Shown here piece after piece: positions 24,441 to 34,644 of a stretch of 64,000 nucleotides of DNA. The stretch covers positions 1-64,000 of the forward strand of contig SAUG01000124.1 of the NCBI GenBank assembly GCA_011316305.1. The letters run 5' to 3'. The notes below the pieces were generated by a model that saw only the letters and a program-made list of their open reading frames with translations, did not search any database and had not been told where the DNA came from. The stretch comes from Rusavskia elegans (Eukaryota > Ascomycota > Lecanoromycetes > Teloschistales > Teloschistaceae). Position numbers and translations under genes: made by a program. Numbering within the stretch: the first letter of the stretch is position 1; each line of letters starts with the position of its first letter.

Positions 24441-25299
24441 CTATAGGATATATATAACCGGGTAAAACTAGAAGATAAAATTCTATCTAGAAAACGGGAT
24501 CCCTTTAAAAAGGAATTTAGGAATATTTTAGATAGATTAATCTAAGTACTCTTTAGTTTAGAGAAAAAATATCTATTCCTAATATTTAGACTATTTCGTC
24601 GATTTAAATATTAAATTCTAAACTTTCGACTTTAATAAATAGAAAAATATTAAAAAAATAAAAGAATTTAAAGTTTTACCGTATTAAATAGAAGTTTTAT
24701 ATTTTAATAAGATTTATTATATAGTAGATAATTTAAATATAGTTAAAATCTTTCTAGAATAGATGATAGATCGAATAGATTAATAAAATAATAATAATTA
24801 ATTATTTTTTTATAATAGATTTATATAGAATACTTTTATAAAACTTTAGATAAAATTTCGAAACTTAATTTAATTATATAGAAATAACTTTTTATATTCT
24901 AAATAAAATTATTTCGCTAAAATTAAAGTAAAGACAGCTATAAAAGAGATAATTAACTTCTAGCTAAATAAAAAATTAAAAAAGTTTATAATAAAAAGAT
25001 TTAAAATTAAAATATTAAATATTTAATTTCTTTTTTTCTATTATTAAACTTTTATTACTAAATCTACTACGTAGATATCAGATTCACTCTTTATTAGAAT
25101 CTCGGTCTCTTTATATATATCTTAGAATAATAGTAGATTTAAAATTAATAAAATAATAAAAATATATACGAATTTAAAAATTTTAAATCTATAATTTTAT
25201 ATTAAAATATATTATTCAGATAAAATTAGTTTTTTTATTAATAATATAGTAATATATCGAAGTAATATATTTATCTAAATCTACTATTCCTAGATATAG

Positions 25300-26260
25300 A
25301 TAACTAGTTAAAGAATTTAATAATCTCTTTTATATTTTTATTTTGATCGTCTTCGGTTTCCGCCTCCGCCTTTCTTTCTATATCTCCCCTCTTTTCTATA
25401 TCTTTATCTTTATCCTTATCTTTATTCTCGTCCTCGTCTTAATTAAAGTTAATAATTTTAATTAAACCTTTATTATCTTTAAATTCAGTATTATTCTACG
25501 TAGAAGAGTACCTCTCTACTATCTAATCCTTTTTATTAATTTTAATAATATTATCGCTATTCTTGTCCTTCTTTCTATAAAAAGATTTAATATATTTATT
25601 AGCTATATTCCCGCTATAACTAAATTTTTTAGTAAACGCCGTCTATTCCTTTAAAAGATCTAGAGTTCTAGCGGACTAAAGTTTTTAGAAGCCGGTATAA
25701 TAGATTACTTATTATTAGATAAAATTAACGATTAAAGCTATATACTTTATTAAAATTACTCTATTCGGACTATTAAAAGCGATATTAGACTAGAGAAAAT
25801 ATTAGAAATAAATATTCCTATACTAGATAGCTTTATTTATATTCGATATATTATTCTAATATATTACTTTACTCTATTCCTATTTTATCTATTTAATAGT
25901 TATTACCTCTTCCGTATTTTTTATAAAAGCTTTAATATATAGATTGTTTTTATAGTATAATATTATATATAGATCAGTATCTAGTATAGTGTATATTATT
26001 TTATTATATTACTATATATCTTTTTTTCGATTCTATAGTCTATCTTCTAATCTTTTATATTCTATTCTAATACGGCCTTTATCTCTATATCTACGCTATT
26101 CTAGAAATCTATTTCTTTAAATTTTTTAAGGTATTTATATATCGTAATACGGTCCGTATTCTATTTTTTATAGAGTTTATATTTAGTATCAGACTACTTT
26201 TTACCGCGTTTACGGTTTATAATTAATTTAGATTTTATAGATAGTAGTTTTAATTTAGAT
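25300..26260 (-). pseudogene. Unrecognised hAT-borne open frame (RIP-mutated)
   Basis: On the minus strand the sequence reads as protein-like text for some 300 codons if RIP-type TAA/TAG are taken as former Gln/Trp codons. Near its start are NRKRGKK and YKYLKKFKEIDF. Later there is a stretch TKKFSYSGNIANKYIKSFY, and near the end a strongly acidic/basic repeat rich in Asp-Lys pairs (about 25,340-25,440 on the map). The first and second halves are in different frames, so an intron or an indel is needed. I do not recognise a family. It lies between the transposase and the H3-like remnant and points toward the transposase. Confidence 0.4.
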
Positions 26261-26678
26261 ATAATAGATAGTAAACTAAGTAATATAGTAGAATAATATA
26301 ATTAGTAGCTATAGAATTATCTAAAAACTCTATATATTATAGTAGTAGAATACGCTAGAAATTTATAGAAGTATATAGGCTTATTTAAAGTTCTAGCCCT
26401 CTAGCTATAGTATAGCCGACGATTATCTAAATAACTTTATTTTACTTTTAATCTTCTATTCTTTAATAATTAACTACTATAATAAAATATTAATATACTA
26501 TATACCGTATCGTATTATATTTTATTCTATTATTAGTCTTTCGTTTTTTTTATTCGTCGTAGCGTAATATATAGTACGTATAAATCTAAATAGAAATAAT
26601 ATATTAAAATAATATAATTAATCGTATAATAACGTTAAAACTATTCTAGATAAGAAATTAATTCCGTCCTATAGAAGT

Positions 26679-27119
26679 ATAGTAAAGACTTAAGAAAATA
26701 GAATTAAAAAAGATAAAAAAAAAAGTAAAAGGAAATCTTATAGCGCTATAGTACCGGTAATATTCTAGAATAATATATTCTAAATAGTCTAACTAATAAT
26801 CTATTAAAAGAAACGTAAATAGAAACCTAGAACCGTTACTTTTCGAAAAATCCGCAGATACTAGAAAGGCTTCGAACCTTTTATTTCTAAAGTACCTTTC
26901 GCTAGACTATATCGCGAAATCTTTACTAACGTCGCTGCCGTAAATATAAATAGAAGGATTAATAGAATATAAAGTATAGCGTTAATTGTTCTATAGAATA
27001 CGATAGAAAGATATATAATTACTTTTCTAATAAATAAATATATTATTTTACTATATTACTATATATATCCGACTATATTTATTTTTTATAGATTATTAAC
27101 TAGCTGTAATCTATATTAA
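26679..27119 (+). pseudogene. Histone H3/CENP-A-like remnant inside the hAT element
   Basis: From the codon ATA at 26679 (a plausible RIP-mutated ATG) one frame of 146 codons runs to TAA at 27117-27119, the size of an H3-type histone. The tail (residues 1-48) is Lys/Arg-rich. Residues about 49-81 read KPRTVTFRKIRRY, stop (former CAG, Gln), KGFEPFISKVPFARL, any residue, REI. This follows H3's KPGTVALREIRRYQK, ELLIRKLPFQRL and VREI at about two residues in three, with no gap. PFARL is the form seen in fungal CENP-A. The loop to the next conserved QS is about 6 residues longer than in H3. ALQ-, E- and Y-positions of alpha-2 follow, and the length to the end equals H3's. The alpha-3 region is poorly conserved. 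All in-frame stops are TAA/TAG of the RIP type. It is non-functional now. Confidence 0.65.
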
Positions 27120-27658
27120 ACGCGTTACTATTTAATAGAAAGATGTTTAGTTTATTAAAAGATTAATATAGAATCTGGAGGTATAGCCGGAAATATAACG
27201 ATAGCTAGTTAATAATAAATTCTAAAGGATTAAAAGTTCTAGAAAAAAAATATATATCTATAGAATTATTTAAAAGAAAATAATACTATTTATATAGTAC
27301 CGGTATATAAACTAGTATTAAATAGAATATATTACCGTTTATATTATCTATAATTACTTTCGTATTCGACTATCTAATACGATTATAAATCGGGTCGAAT
27401 CGAGTTTCTATCGGATTCTATTCTATAATCCGATCCGATTTTCGGTTTTAATACTAGGATTCGATCCGACCCGTTTAACGGGTCGAACCGGTTCGACCCG
27501 CCAAGACTCGGGTCGGATACTCGACGGTTCGACGGAAATCCGACCCGAAGTGGCCAGACTAGAAGATATATATAGTAACTATTTATAGAAATACCGTTAA
27601 AATAAATATCCGTATTTATTATTATATAGATCGTAATCTATAGTTAATATAGAATTTC

Positions 27659-28223
27659 TGTTACGGATATAAATCCCGTAATTTTCTAGAAAATAAACGG
27701 ATATAAAAACTAAAAGCCGTATAGACGATAATTTTATACCGCTTTCTTTTATTTTACTATAGCTATACCGATTATCGTCGAAGCGAATTATAGACTATAA
27801 TATTTTTTCGCCCGATTCTTTATAGAATAATAGAGATTTTAGTTCTTGAGTTTTATTTTTCTAGTCTACTATTAATAATTCTAATAGATTTAAATAAAAA
27901 AATAATCTTTCTATAATTTAAATCGAAACTTTATTAGCGAATATAATTAAAAGAAAAAAAGCTAATAGTCGTCTGTTAATTAGATTTCTATTATATATAT
28001 TAAAGGTTACGAATTCGTTTAATTATATATTTTTATCGAATACCGATTATATATAATTAGATTTTTAGTTGTATTTTGTATTTTTTTTAGAAATTATTTT
28101 TTCTTTTTTTAGCGTCTTCGGATCTAGAAAATATATTACTTTTACTAGTCGTTTCTATTAACGCCCGCGCGGCTCGCCGCGAGACTCGCCGTATATATAC
28201 CTTTAAGGTATAGTATATAACAG
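27659..28223 (+). repeat. LTR-like segment with TGTTA...TAACA ends
   Basis: A 565-bp stretch starting TGTTACGGATATAAATCCCG and ending AGTATATAACA, followed by a plus-strand open frame (GNFDFIESNKYIKSKEQE). The palindromic ends resemble an LTR. I found no second copy in the window and no target duplication, so it could be a solo LTR, part of a truncated element, or chance. Confidence 0.3.
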
Positions 28224-28799
28224 TTTAACGTTAAATAAATCGATTCTAAAACGAAAGAAAACGCGAACGCGGAAACTTCGGTTTTACTAATAAAGATCGC
28301 TCTAGTCTTTAACGGAAATTTCGATTTTATCGAAAGTAATAAATATATTAAATCTAAAGAATAGGAGATAGTTATTTAGATTTCGGCGTAGCTATATTTA
28401 AAATACGATAGTTATATTATAAAAAGCGATTCTATTATATTTAAACTTTATATTAGAATATAGAAAATCTTATTTTCCGAAATTTTAATTTAAATTTTTC
28501 CGGTCTAATAAATATATATCGTACGTATTTTAAAATAAAAAACTGTATCTAAAAACGCTATTAAATTTTTATTAAATATAATTCCGTAAACTAGTAAAAA
28601 GTTTCGCTTTTAACGTTATTTTAAAATTATTTATATATTTATTTATTTTTTATTCTACGGGAAATTAATAAAAATAACTTTTTTTTAAAATAAATAAAAG
28701 GTAAAGATATTATATCTAAACAAGAATTAAATTATATTTTAATATATACGAATATATAAAGTAATAAATAAAAGTAAAAATTTAATTAATTTTTTCTTT

Positions 28800-31700
28800 T
28801 TCTAGAAATTTATATTTTATCGTCGTTTTTTTTACGGAAATTATTTTTAGATATAGATCTAAACTTAGATAAATAATTATTATCTACGTTTTCCGCTAAT
28901 TTCAGCTTGCGAAATCTCTTTCGTTTATATTTTTCGCCTGGCGGAGGCTGTTCTATAGTAACTTTCTTTAATCTTTTACGTCTATAAAGTATTTTCTATC
29001 TAATAATAATATTTTTTTCTTTAAAATATTTCTTTATATAATCTCTACTAATTAGATATTTATTAATTAATCTACTAAAAGGTTTCAGAATATAGATATT
29101 TAAAATCTTCGTTTAAATAACTTTATATAGACTATACTAGTTAACTTCGAATTTTTAAAATTATTTAGTTTTAATTAAAACTATATTCCTTTTAATAAAA
29201 ATATTATCTTTTATCTTTAAATTCTATATCTTTTTATTAGCTTTTATTTGTATTATTATATCTTTATATACTTTAGCTCGATTACGCGAAAGAAATAGTA
29301 TAGGATCGATTCTTTTATAAAATCTTTCCGGAAAAGAGCTAGAAGTATTAGTCGGTAGTATTAGGTTAACGTTATAAAAAAATAAAAGGATAAAAATCCA
29401 ATAGTCGTATATATATAAGAACGTATAGTAAATAGAATCTAGTTAAAATAAAAGTTTTAAATTTTTTTCGGCTATCCGATATAGTATTTAGTAAATATTT
29501 TCCCGAGAATTCTATTAAATCTTTTAATAGCGTTATTCGTTCGTAGATAATTAAACGTCGTACCTTAATATTTAATTCCTAGTAGGCGGTATATCTCGTC
29601 TATAGCTAGAATCTAAAGATTTATACTTTAATTAGTAATAATTTCCTTCGGAAAACTATAATTATAGTAGATCCGATAAATAATAAATTCGGCTAGTACT
29701 TTTACTATTACGTTTAGAAACGACTAAACTATAGACTATCGGATAGTATAGTTAATCGTGGTTATAATCTATTTATTATCTAGTTCGGTTTCTAGTAAAA
29801 AATCGATAAAATCGAATTTCTAATATTTAAAAAAATTTAATCTATTTTTCTAGATACTAGAAAAATATATTATATTCTATTTAATATCGCGAAAAATAGA
29901 AGTAAACTAATATTCGAGATAGTATTTAATATAATATTTAATATCCTTTTTTATTTCGGGCTACTACTATTTTATATAAATAATATCTATTATTATTTTA
30001 TATAAATAGTAATTATATTATTTATAGATATAGTCTAGAAAGTTCGTACGAGCCTATACTAATATTTAGGGTATCTAATTATTTTAAAACGAGTTTCGGT
30101 ACTATACTATATTATTTTTAACTCGGAAATAATATTCGTACTTTTCTAAAATAATCTTTATTTCCAGATTATTAAATAAGGTTCTAGACTCCGTATAAAT
30201 TCTAATAGCGTCGTTAAATAAAATTATACGATTATCGACTTTACTAATAAATAGCTAGAAGTTTCTTTTTTAATTTAAAATATCTACTACTGTTATTTTA
30301 CTATCCGGTTTATATTTAATATCGAGTTTATATTTTCTAAATTCTACGAGCTAGTAAACGAGCTTTTTAGAAGGTTTAGTAGTAGTTTTAAAATATTATA
30401 AATTTATATAATCCGTTTTAATAGTTATAATTATTCCGTTTTTAATATAGCAGCGCTATTACTATAGAGATTTTTTAATTATAAAAAGTTTTTACTTATA
30501 GATAGCGTAATTATATTTTATAGATATAAATACCTTGCTTTTAAAAGTAATAGACTATTTAATACTATCGGTATTAACCTAGTAGAAAACGGCGTTCTAT
30601 CTAAAATCGGAAATATCTATTTCGATAATAAAAAATAGAGTTATATCGGGTTAAATAAATATTTTATCGTTTATTATAATATTTTTAGTTAGTTTATACG
30701 TATTTTAAACGGAAAAATTTATTCGAATTAGTTTATATTTTTTACCTTCTAAACTTTAGATTAATTTATAGAAAAATCTATATATTAGCGCGAAATCTTC
30801 TATAAATCTCCGGTAATAGATATATAATTCTAAAAAGAACCGTATATCGTATATTATTTATAGCGGCGGCCAGTCTTTAATAGTTTTTACCTTCGCTATA
30901 TTTATACGGATTCTTTTATTATTAATAATATATTTATAGAATTTAATATACTTTTAGAAAAATAGATATTTTAAAGATTTTATAAATAATTAGTTTTTTT
31001 CGAATATTTCTATAATAGTTTTAATATACTATAGGTATTCCTCCTCGTTTTTTAAATAGATTAAGATATTATCGAGGTAAATAACTACGAAATTATCGAA
31101 AAACGATTTAAATATATTATTTATTATAGTTTAGAATATTATAGATACGTTCGTCAATCTAAATAATATAACTAAAAATTTATATTTACTAGCTTTAGTA
31201 TTAAAAGCCGTCTTTATACGATTTTTATCGATAATATTAATCTATTAGTAACCGTTTATTAGATTAATTTTACTAAAGTACTTTACTATTCTAATAGTAT
31301 CTAGATAATCTTAAATTTTAGATAATAGATATCTATTCTTTATAGTTATATTATTAAAGCCTCGGTAGTTAATATATATACGCCAGCTGTCGTCTTTCTT
31401 TTTAGTAAAAAGAACAGGCGCGCTCTAAAGAAATTAATTTAATCAAATTAATTCTCGTTCGGTAAAATATTTAATCTAATACTTCTATTTTTTATTTTAT
31501 TTAAAAGATAAACTATAATAAATTCAATTAATAGGTCGAATATCGCCGGTTTTAATTATATAATCTAATAGCTTTTCCGATAGTAGTTTTATTAGAAGAT
31601 TATTTTAGAGACGATCTAGAAATTTCGGGCCGAAAATTCTATCTAGTTCTATATAACCTATCGTTTTCTAGACCGGATTAAATTATTTCGGAAAGTTAGG

Positions 31701-32120
31701 TTCGTTTTATATAATATATAGGCAGGCCTATACGCCCTTTCTAATAAATTCTTCGAATCTTTTAAAATTAATTTCGAAAAATTCGATCGAGATATTTTTA
31801 AAAATTTATAAATAATATATATTCGAGACGCTATATAATTAATATATATTTCTATTTTTTTAGATTCGTATTTCTAGAATATTACAGTTAGATATTAAAT
31901 TATATTATTTCTAGAAATCTTTTCCGAATATTAGATTATAGTTTATATCTAATATTATATTAAAAATAGTAGTAGAAAAGATTTTATAAAACTATAAAAG
32001 TTCCGTTACTTTTAAAATATCTATAGTTTTACTGTTTTCGAGCTATATTTTATCTGATAACTACTAGAACTCTAATTTAAAAAGGTTAATAATACGCCTA
32101 GAGATAAAGTAATTAGTGGT
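28800..32120 (-). pseudogene. Gypsy pol remnant: protease, reverse transcriptase, RNase H region, integrase
   Basis: Read on the minus strand. About 31,850-32,120 shows a retropepsin-like stretch (NYFISRRIINLF, then IFGKDF). About 30,920-31,430 shows reverse transcriptase ([49 protein letters not shown]). About 29,340-29,825 shows integrase (FPKEIIT, DEIYRLLGIKY, IKRFNRILGK, GFSPFY). The polypeptide continues to about 28,800 with a basic tail (PPPGEKYKRKRFRK). The catalytic YLDD appears as YLDN, exactly the change a TpG-to-TpA RIP mutation makes in GATGAT. Many TAA/TAG codons interrupt it. The RNase H part was not checked motif by motif. Confidence 0.8.
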
Positions 32121-33799
32121 ATCTAAATTAATAAAAAATTTAAAACGATTTCTACTAATTTCCAGATTAAACTATATCTATCTATTAAAATTCGGTATTC
32201 GATCTATATATAAAAGTCGTTTACTATTCTATATATTTCTAAGCGACGGTATTATATTACGGAAAATAGTTAAAACCTTTTCCGGCGTCTTTTTAAAAGT
32301 TATTTCTAATTCTTCGATCTATACTTTAACTAGGCTAAGCTATTCCTCTACTATTAAAAGCTTTATATCGATATTATACGTATATTCGGATACGTATAAT
32401 ACTAGGTATTTTCCGATAATCTATTATTAATAGTCGCCGATAGGTTTTTCCTTTTAGAAAAGATCTAGTTTTCGGAAATATATCCCGGAATATAAACGTT
32501 CCGGTAATCTTTTTTACGATAGCTAGATTTTCTATAATTATAGTATTTATTAGAGCTATTAGATCCCTTTTATCTATTTCTTCCTTTTCGACCGCTTCGG
32601 TTTTAACCGCGGCTATTCTAATTATTTCGACTAGTATTTATAGAATTAATTTCGGCGGTATTAGATTATTCGACTATCAAAAAAGCTATAATATTTTGGT
32701 TACTATAACGTTTAGTAGTAACCTTTTCGAATATTATTACTGCGTTTATAATATTTATAAAACTTATTGATTATTTATTATTATAAAGTAAAATATCTTT
32801 CGATAATTATCTAGATATTAGATTTTAAATAATCGATAAAATATTTTAAATAGTATATTCGCTAATTTTACTTTTAATATCTATATATAATTTAATAAAT
32901 ATAGAATAATAGTTTTTAATATCGCTAAATTTCGTATTCTAGGCTAATCTACGCTAAATAGCTAAAATATTTTCTATAAAATTCGGTTTATTCTATTATT
33001 TTAAAAAGGCTTTTTAAAAGTATTTCTAGAAACTTTTATCTAGGTTAAAAACCTATTTAATATACTACGATTCAGTATTTTTAATAAAATATTAACTATT
33101 ATAGAAAACGGGATCCGCGATAGTTATATTATAAAATAAATAGTAGTATTTATAATAGCAAAGCCAAATATAGACGATATAGTAGTTATATTTATAATCT
33201 TTAAAGTTAGAAAACTTTTTATTATAGACGTTCTATATTATATAAGCTATAGAAATATTAAAAGTATTAGAAAAAATAGATTTACGTAACAGCAGATAAA
33301 GATTTCTACTAGAAGGCTCTAGTAGTCTTTAATTAAAGCTATTATAATCGGAACGACGATAATCTAAACCGGTATAACTATTTCTATAATTTATATAAAG
33401 ACGATTAAAAGATCGATTATATCTATTACTAGATCTATTCTTATTATCGTTATTATAAAAAAAGTTATTTCCGGAAATATCTAGAATACTTCCGAAACTA
33501 ATTTTTTTTCTAAAAGAGTCGTTTTCTATAATAGATATAGTCCCGAATTAAACCGTAAATAAATTATTTAAAAGAATTCTATAGCGGGATTTCTAATTTA
33601 TATATACTTTAAAAAAAGCTGTTATTTTATTATATATCGTTATTCGTTCTATACTAGTACCGAGTTAAAAATAGAAGAAATATTTTAGTTAAAAACTTAT
33701 ATTCGAACTTAGAGAATTTCGTTTATAAAAATAAATAAAACCGGTTTAAAAAAGTTTTAATAATAAAATAAAATTAGATTATTTATAGTTTAAAAAATT

Positions 33800-34026
33800 A
33801 TTACTACTAGTATAGAATCCCAAGTTAGTTTACTATAATTATAGAAAAGTAAGATATTTATATATATAAATATTTCCACGCTAGATCTATATTTATTTCT
33901 ATATCCGTTTTTATAATTAGCGACCGAATTAGTTAGTATCCGAATTTATATATAACTATATAATTCAAATATATATTCTATAATCTTTTAAACCGTTCGT
34001 ATAATTCAAAATCTTGACTACTATAT
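33800..34026 (-). repeat. Probable 5' LTR of the Gypsy element
   Basis: Direct-repeat partner of 20618-20844. It retains some CpA (CCCAAGTTAG, ATAATTCAAA) where the other copy has TpA, showing the direction of mutation. Its right end directly abuts the CGGCTAA-repeat element. Confidence 0.7.
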
Positions 34027-34644
34027 CAGCGGATTCTAAAATGGATTTTCAGATTAGACCGGCTAACAGCTATTTCAATCCAAATAATCTAAATAATCTA
34101 ATTAATCTAATTAATCTAAAAATCTAAAAAGTAGATTTTCGATAAATTAAAGTTCTAATAGTATCTATAGTACGAATATCTATTTAGTAAACAGCTTAAA
34201 ATAAGATCTATATATAAACTAAAAATAAGCCTATATAATCTTATTCGAAAATAAAGTTTAGCGGCTGCCGCTAAAAGCGGGAATAACGGAAGTCGAATAT
34301 CTATTTAATAAATTACGCTAGACCTAATCTAATTAGATTTTAGTAAAGAAATATATTATTTTCGATCTAGATAAAGCTAGTCTAGTATTATATATAGGCG
34401 TATATAGGCCTACTAACTACTAATAAAGATTTAAACGAGTTTAAAATCGAATTTCTAAATTTTTTTAGCCGTTTTAGCCGTTTAGCCGTTTTAGCTATCT
34501 TAGCCGCGTAGCTATATAGTTTCGAGTATACCTAAAACCGGCTAATAAGCCGTTTATAAACCGCTCTTAGCTGTACCGGCTAAGAACCGGCTAAGACGGC
34601 TAAGACGGCTAAGACCGGCTTCAAGCCGGTTTTGGAAAATGCTG
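34027..34644. mobile_element. 618-bp non-autonomous element with CGGCTAA-type repeats
   Basis: Starts CAGCGGATTCTAAAAT. Its right end, reverse-complemented, starts CAGCATTTTCCAAAAC (11 of 16 positions match, most differences being RIP-type). The right third has tandem GGCTAAGAC/CGGCTAAG and TTAGCCG motifs in both orientations, like hAT subterminal repeats. The left part has repeated AATCTAATTA units. There is no coding frame. ATAT lies on both sides, too weak to call a target duplication. It directly abuts the Gypsy LTR at 34026. Confidence 0.5.

Larger units (their letters stand above)
21589..27561 (+). mobile_element. Complete hAT-superfamily element (RIP-mutated), nested in the Gypsy element
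   Basis: Ends are TAGACTGGCC at the left and GGCCAGACTA at the right, a 10-bp perfect inverted repeat of hAT type. The same 8 bp, GAAGATAT, occurs immediately outside both ends (21581-21588 and 27562-27569), the diagnostic hAT target duplication. About 170 bp inside each end is packed with CGGGTCGG/CCGACCCG-type repeats, typical of hAT subterminal transposase sites. They survive RIP because they lack CpA/TpG. Contents: a plus-strand transposase remnant, an unidentified minus-strand frame, and a plus-strand histone H3-like remnant. Length is 5,973 bp, larger than most fungal hATs. Confidence 0.9.
20618..34026 (-). mobile_element. Ty3/Gypsy LTR retrotransposon (RIP-mutated, split by a hAT insertion)
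   Basis: Two direct repeats of about 227 bp (20618-20844 and 33800-34026) flank minus-strand protease, reverse transcriptase and integrase remnants in the usual Gypsy order. Removing the nested hAT element and one copy of its target duplication leaves about 7.4 kb, a normal Gypsy length. The repeats share the unbroken stretch TATATATAAATATTTCCACG and differ mainly by C/T and G/A transitions. Exact LTR ends and the 4-6-bp target duplication cannot be fixed because RIP has altered the TG/CA termini. Confidence 0.75.

Noticed and set aside
32116..32430. A 104-codon plus-strand open frame inside the AT-rich island
   Set aside because: It lies antisense to the protease/gag part of the Gypsy element, lacks CpA/TpG like its surroundings, does not begin with ATG, and has no protein-family features. 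It is a chance frame in RIP-mutated DNA.
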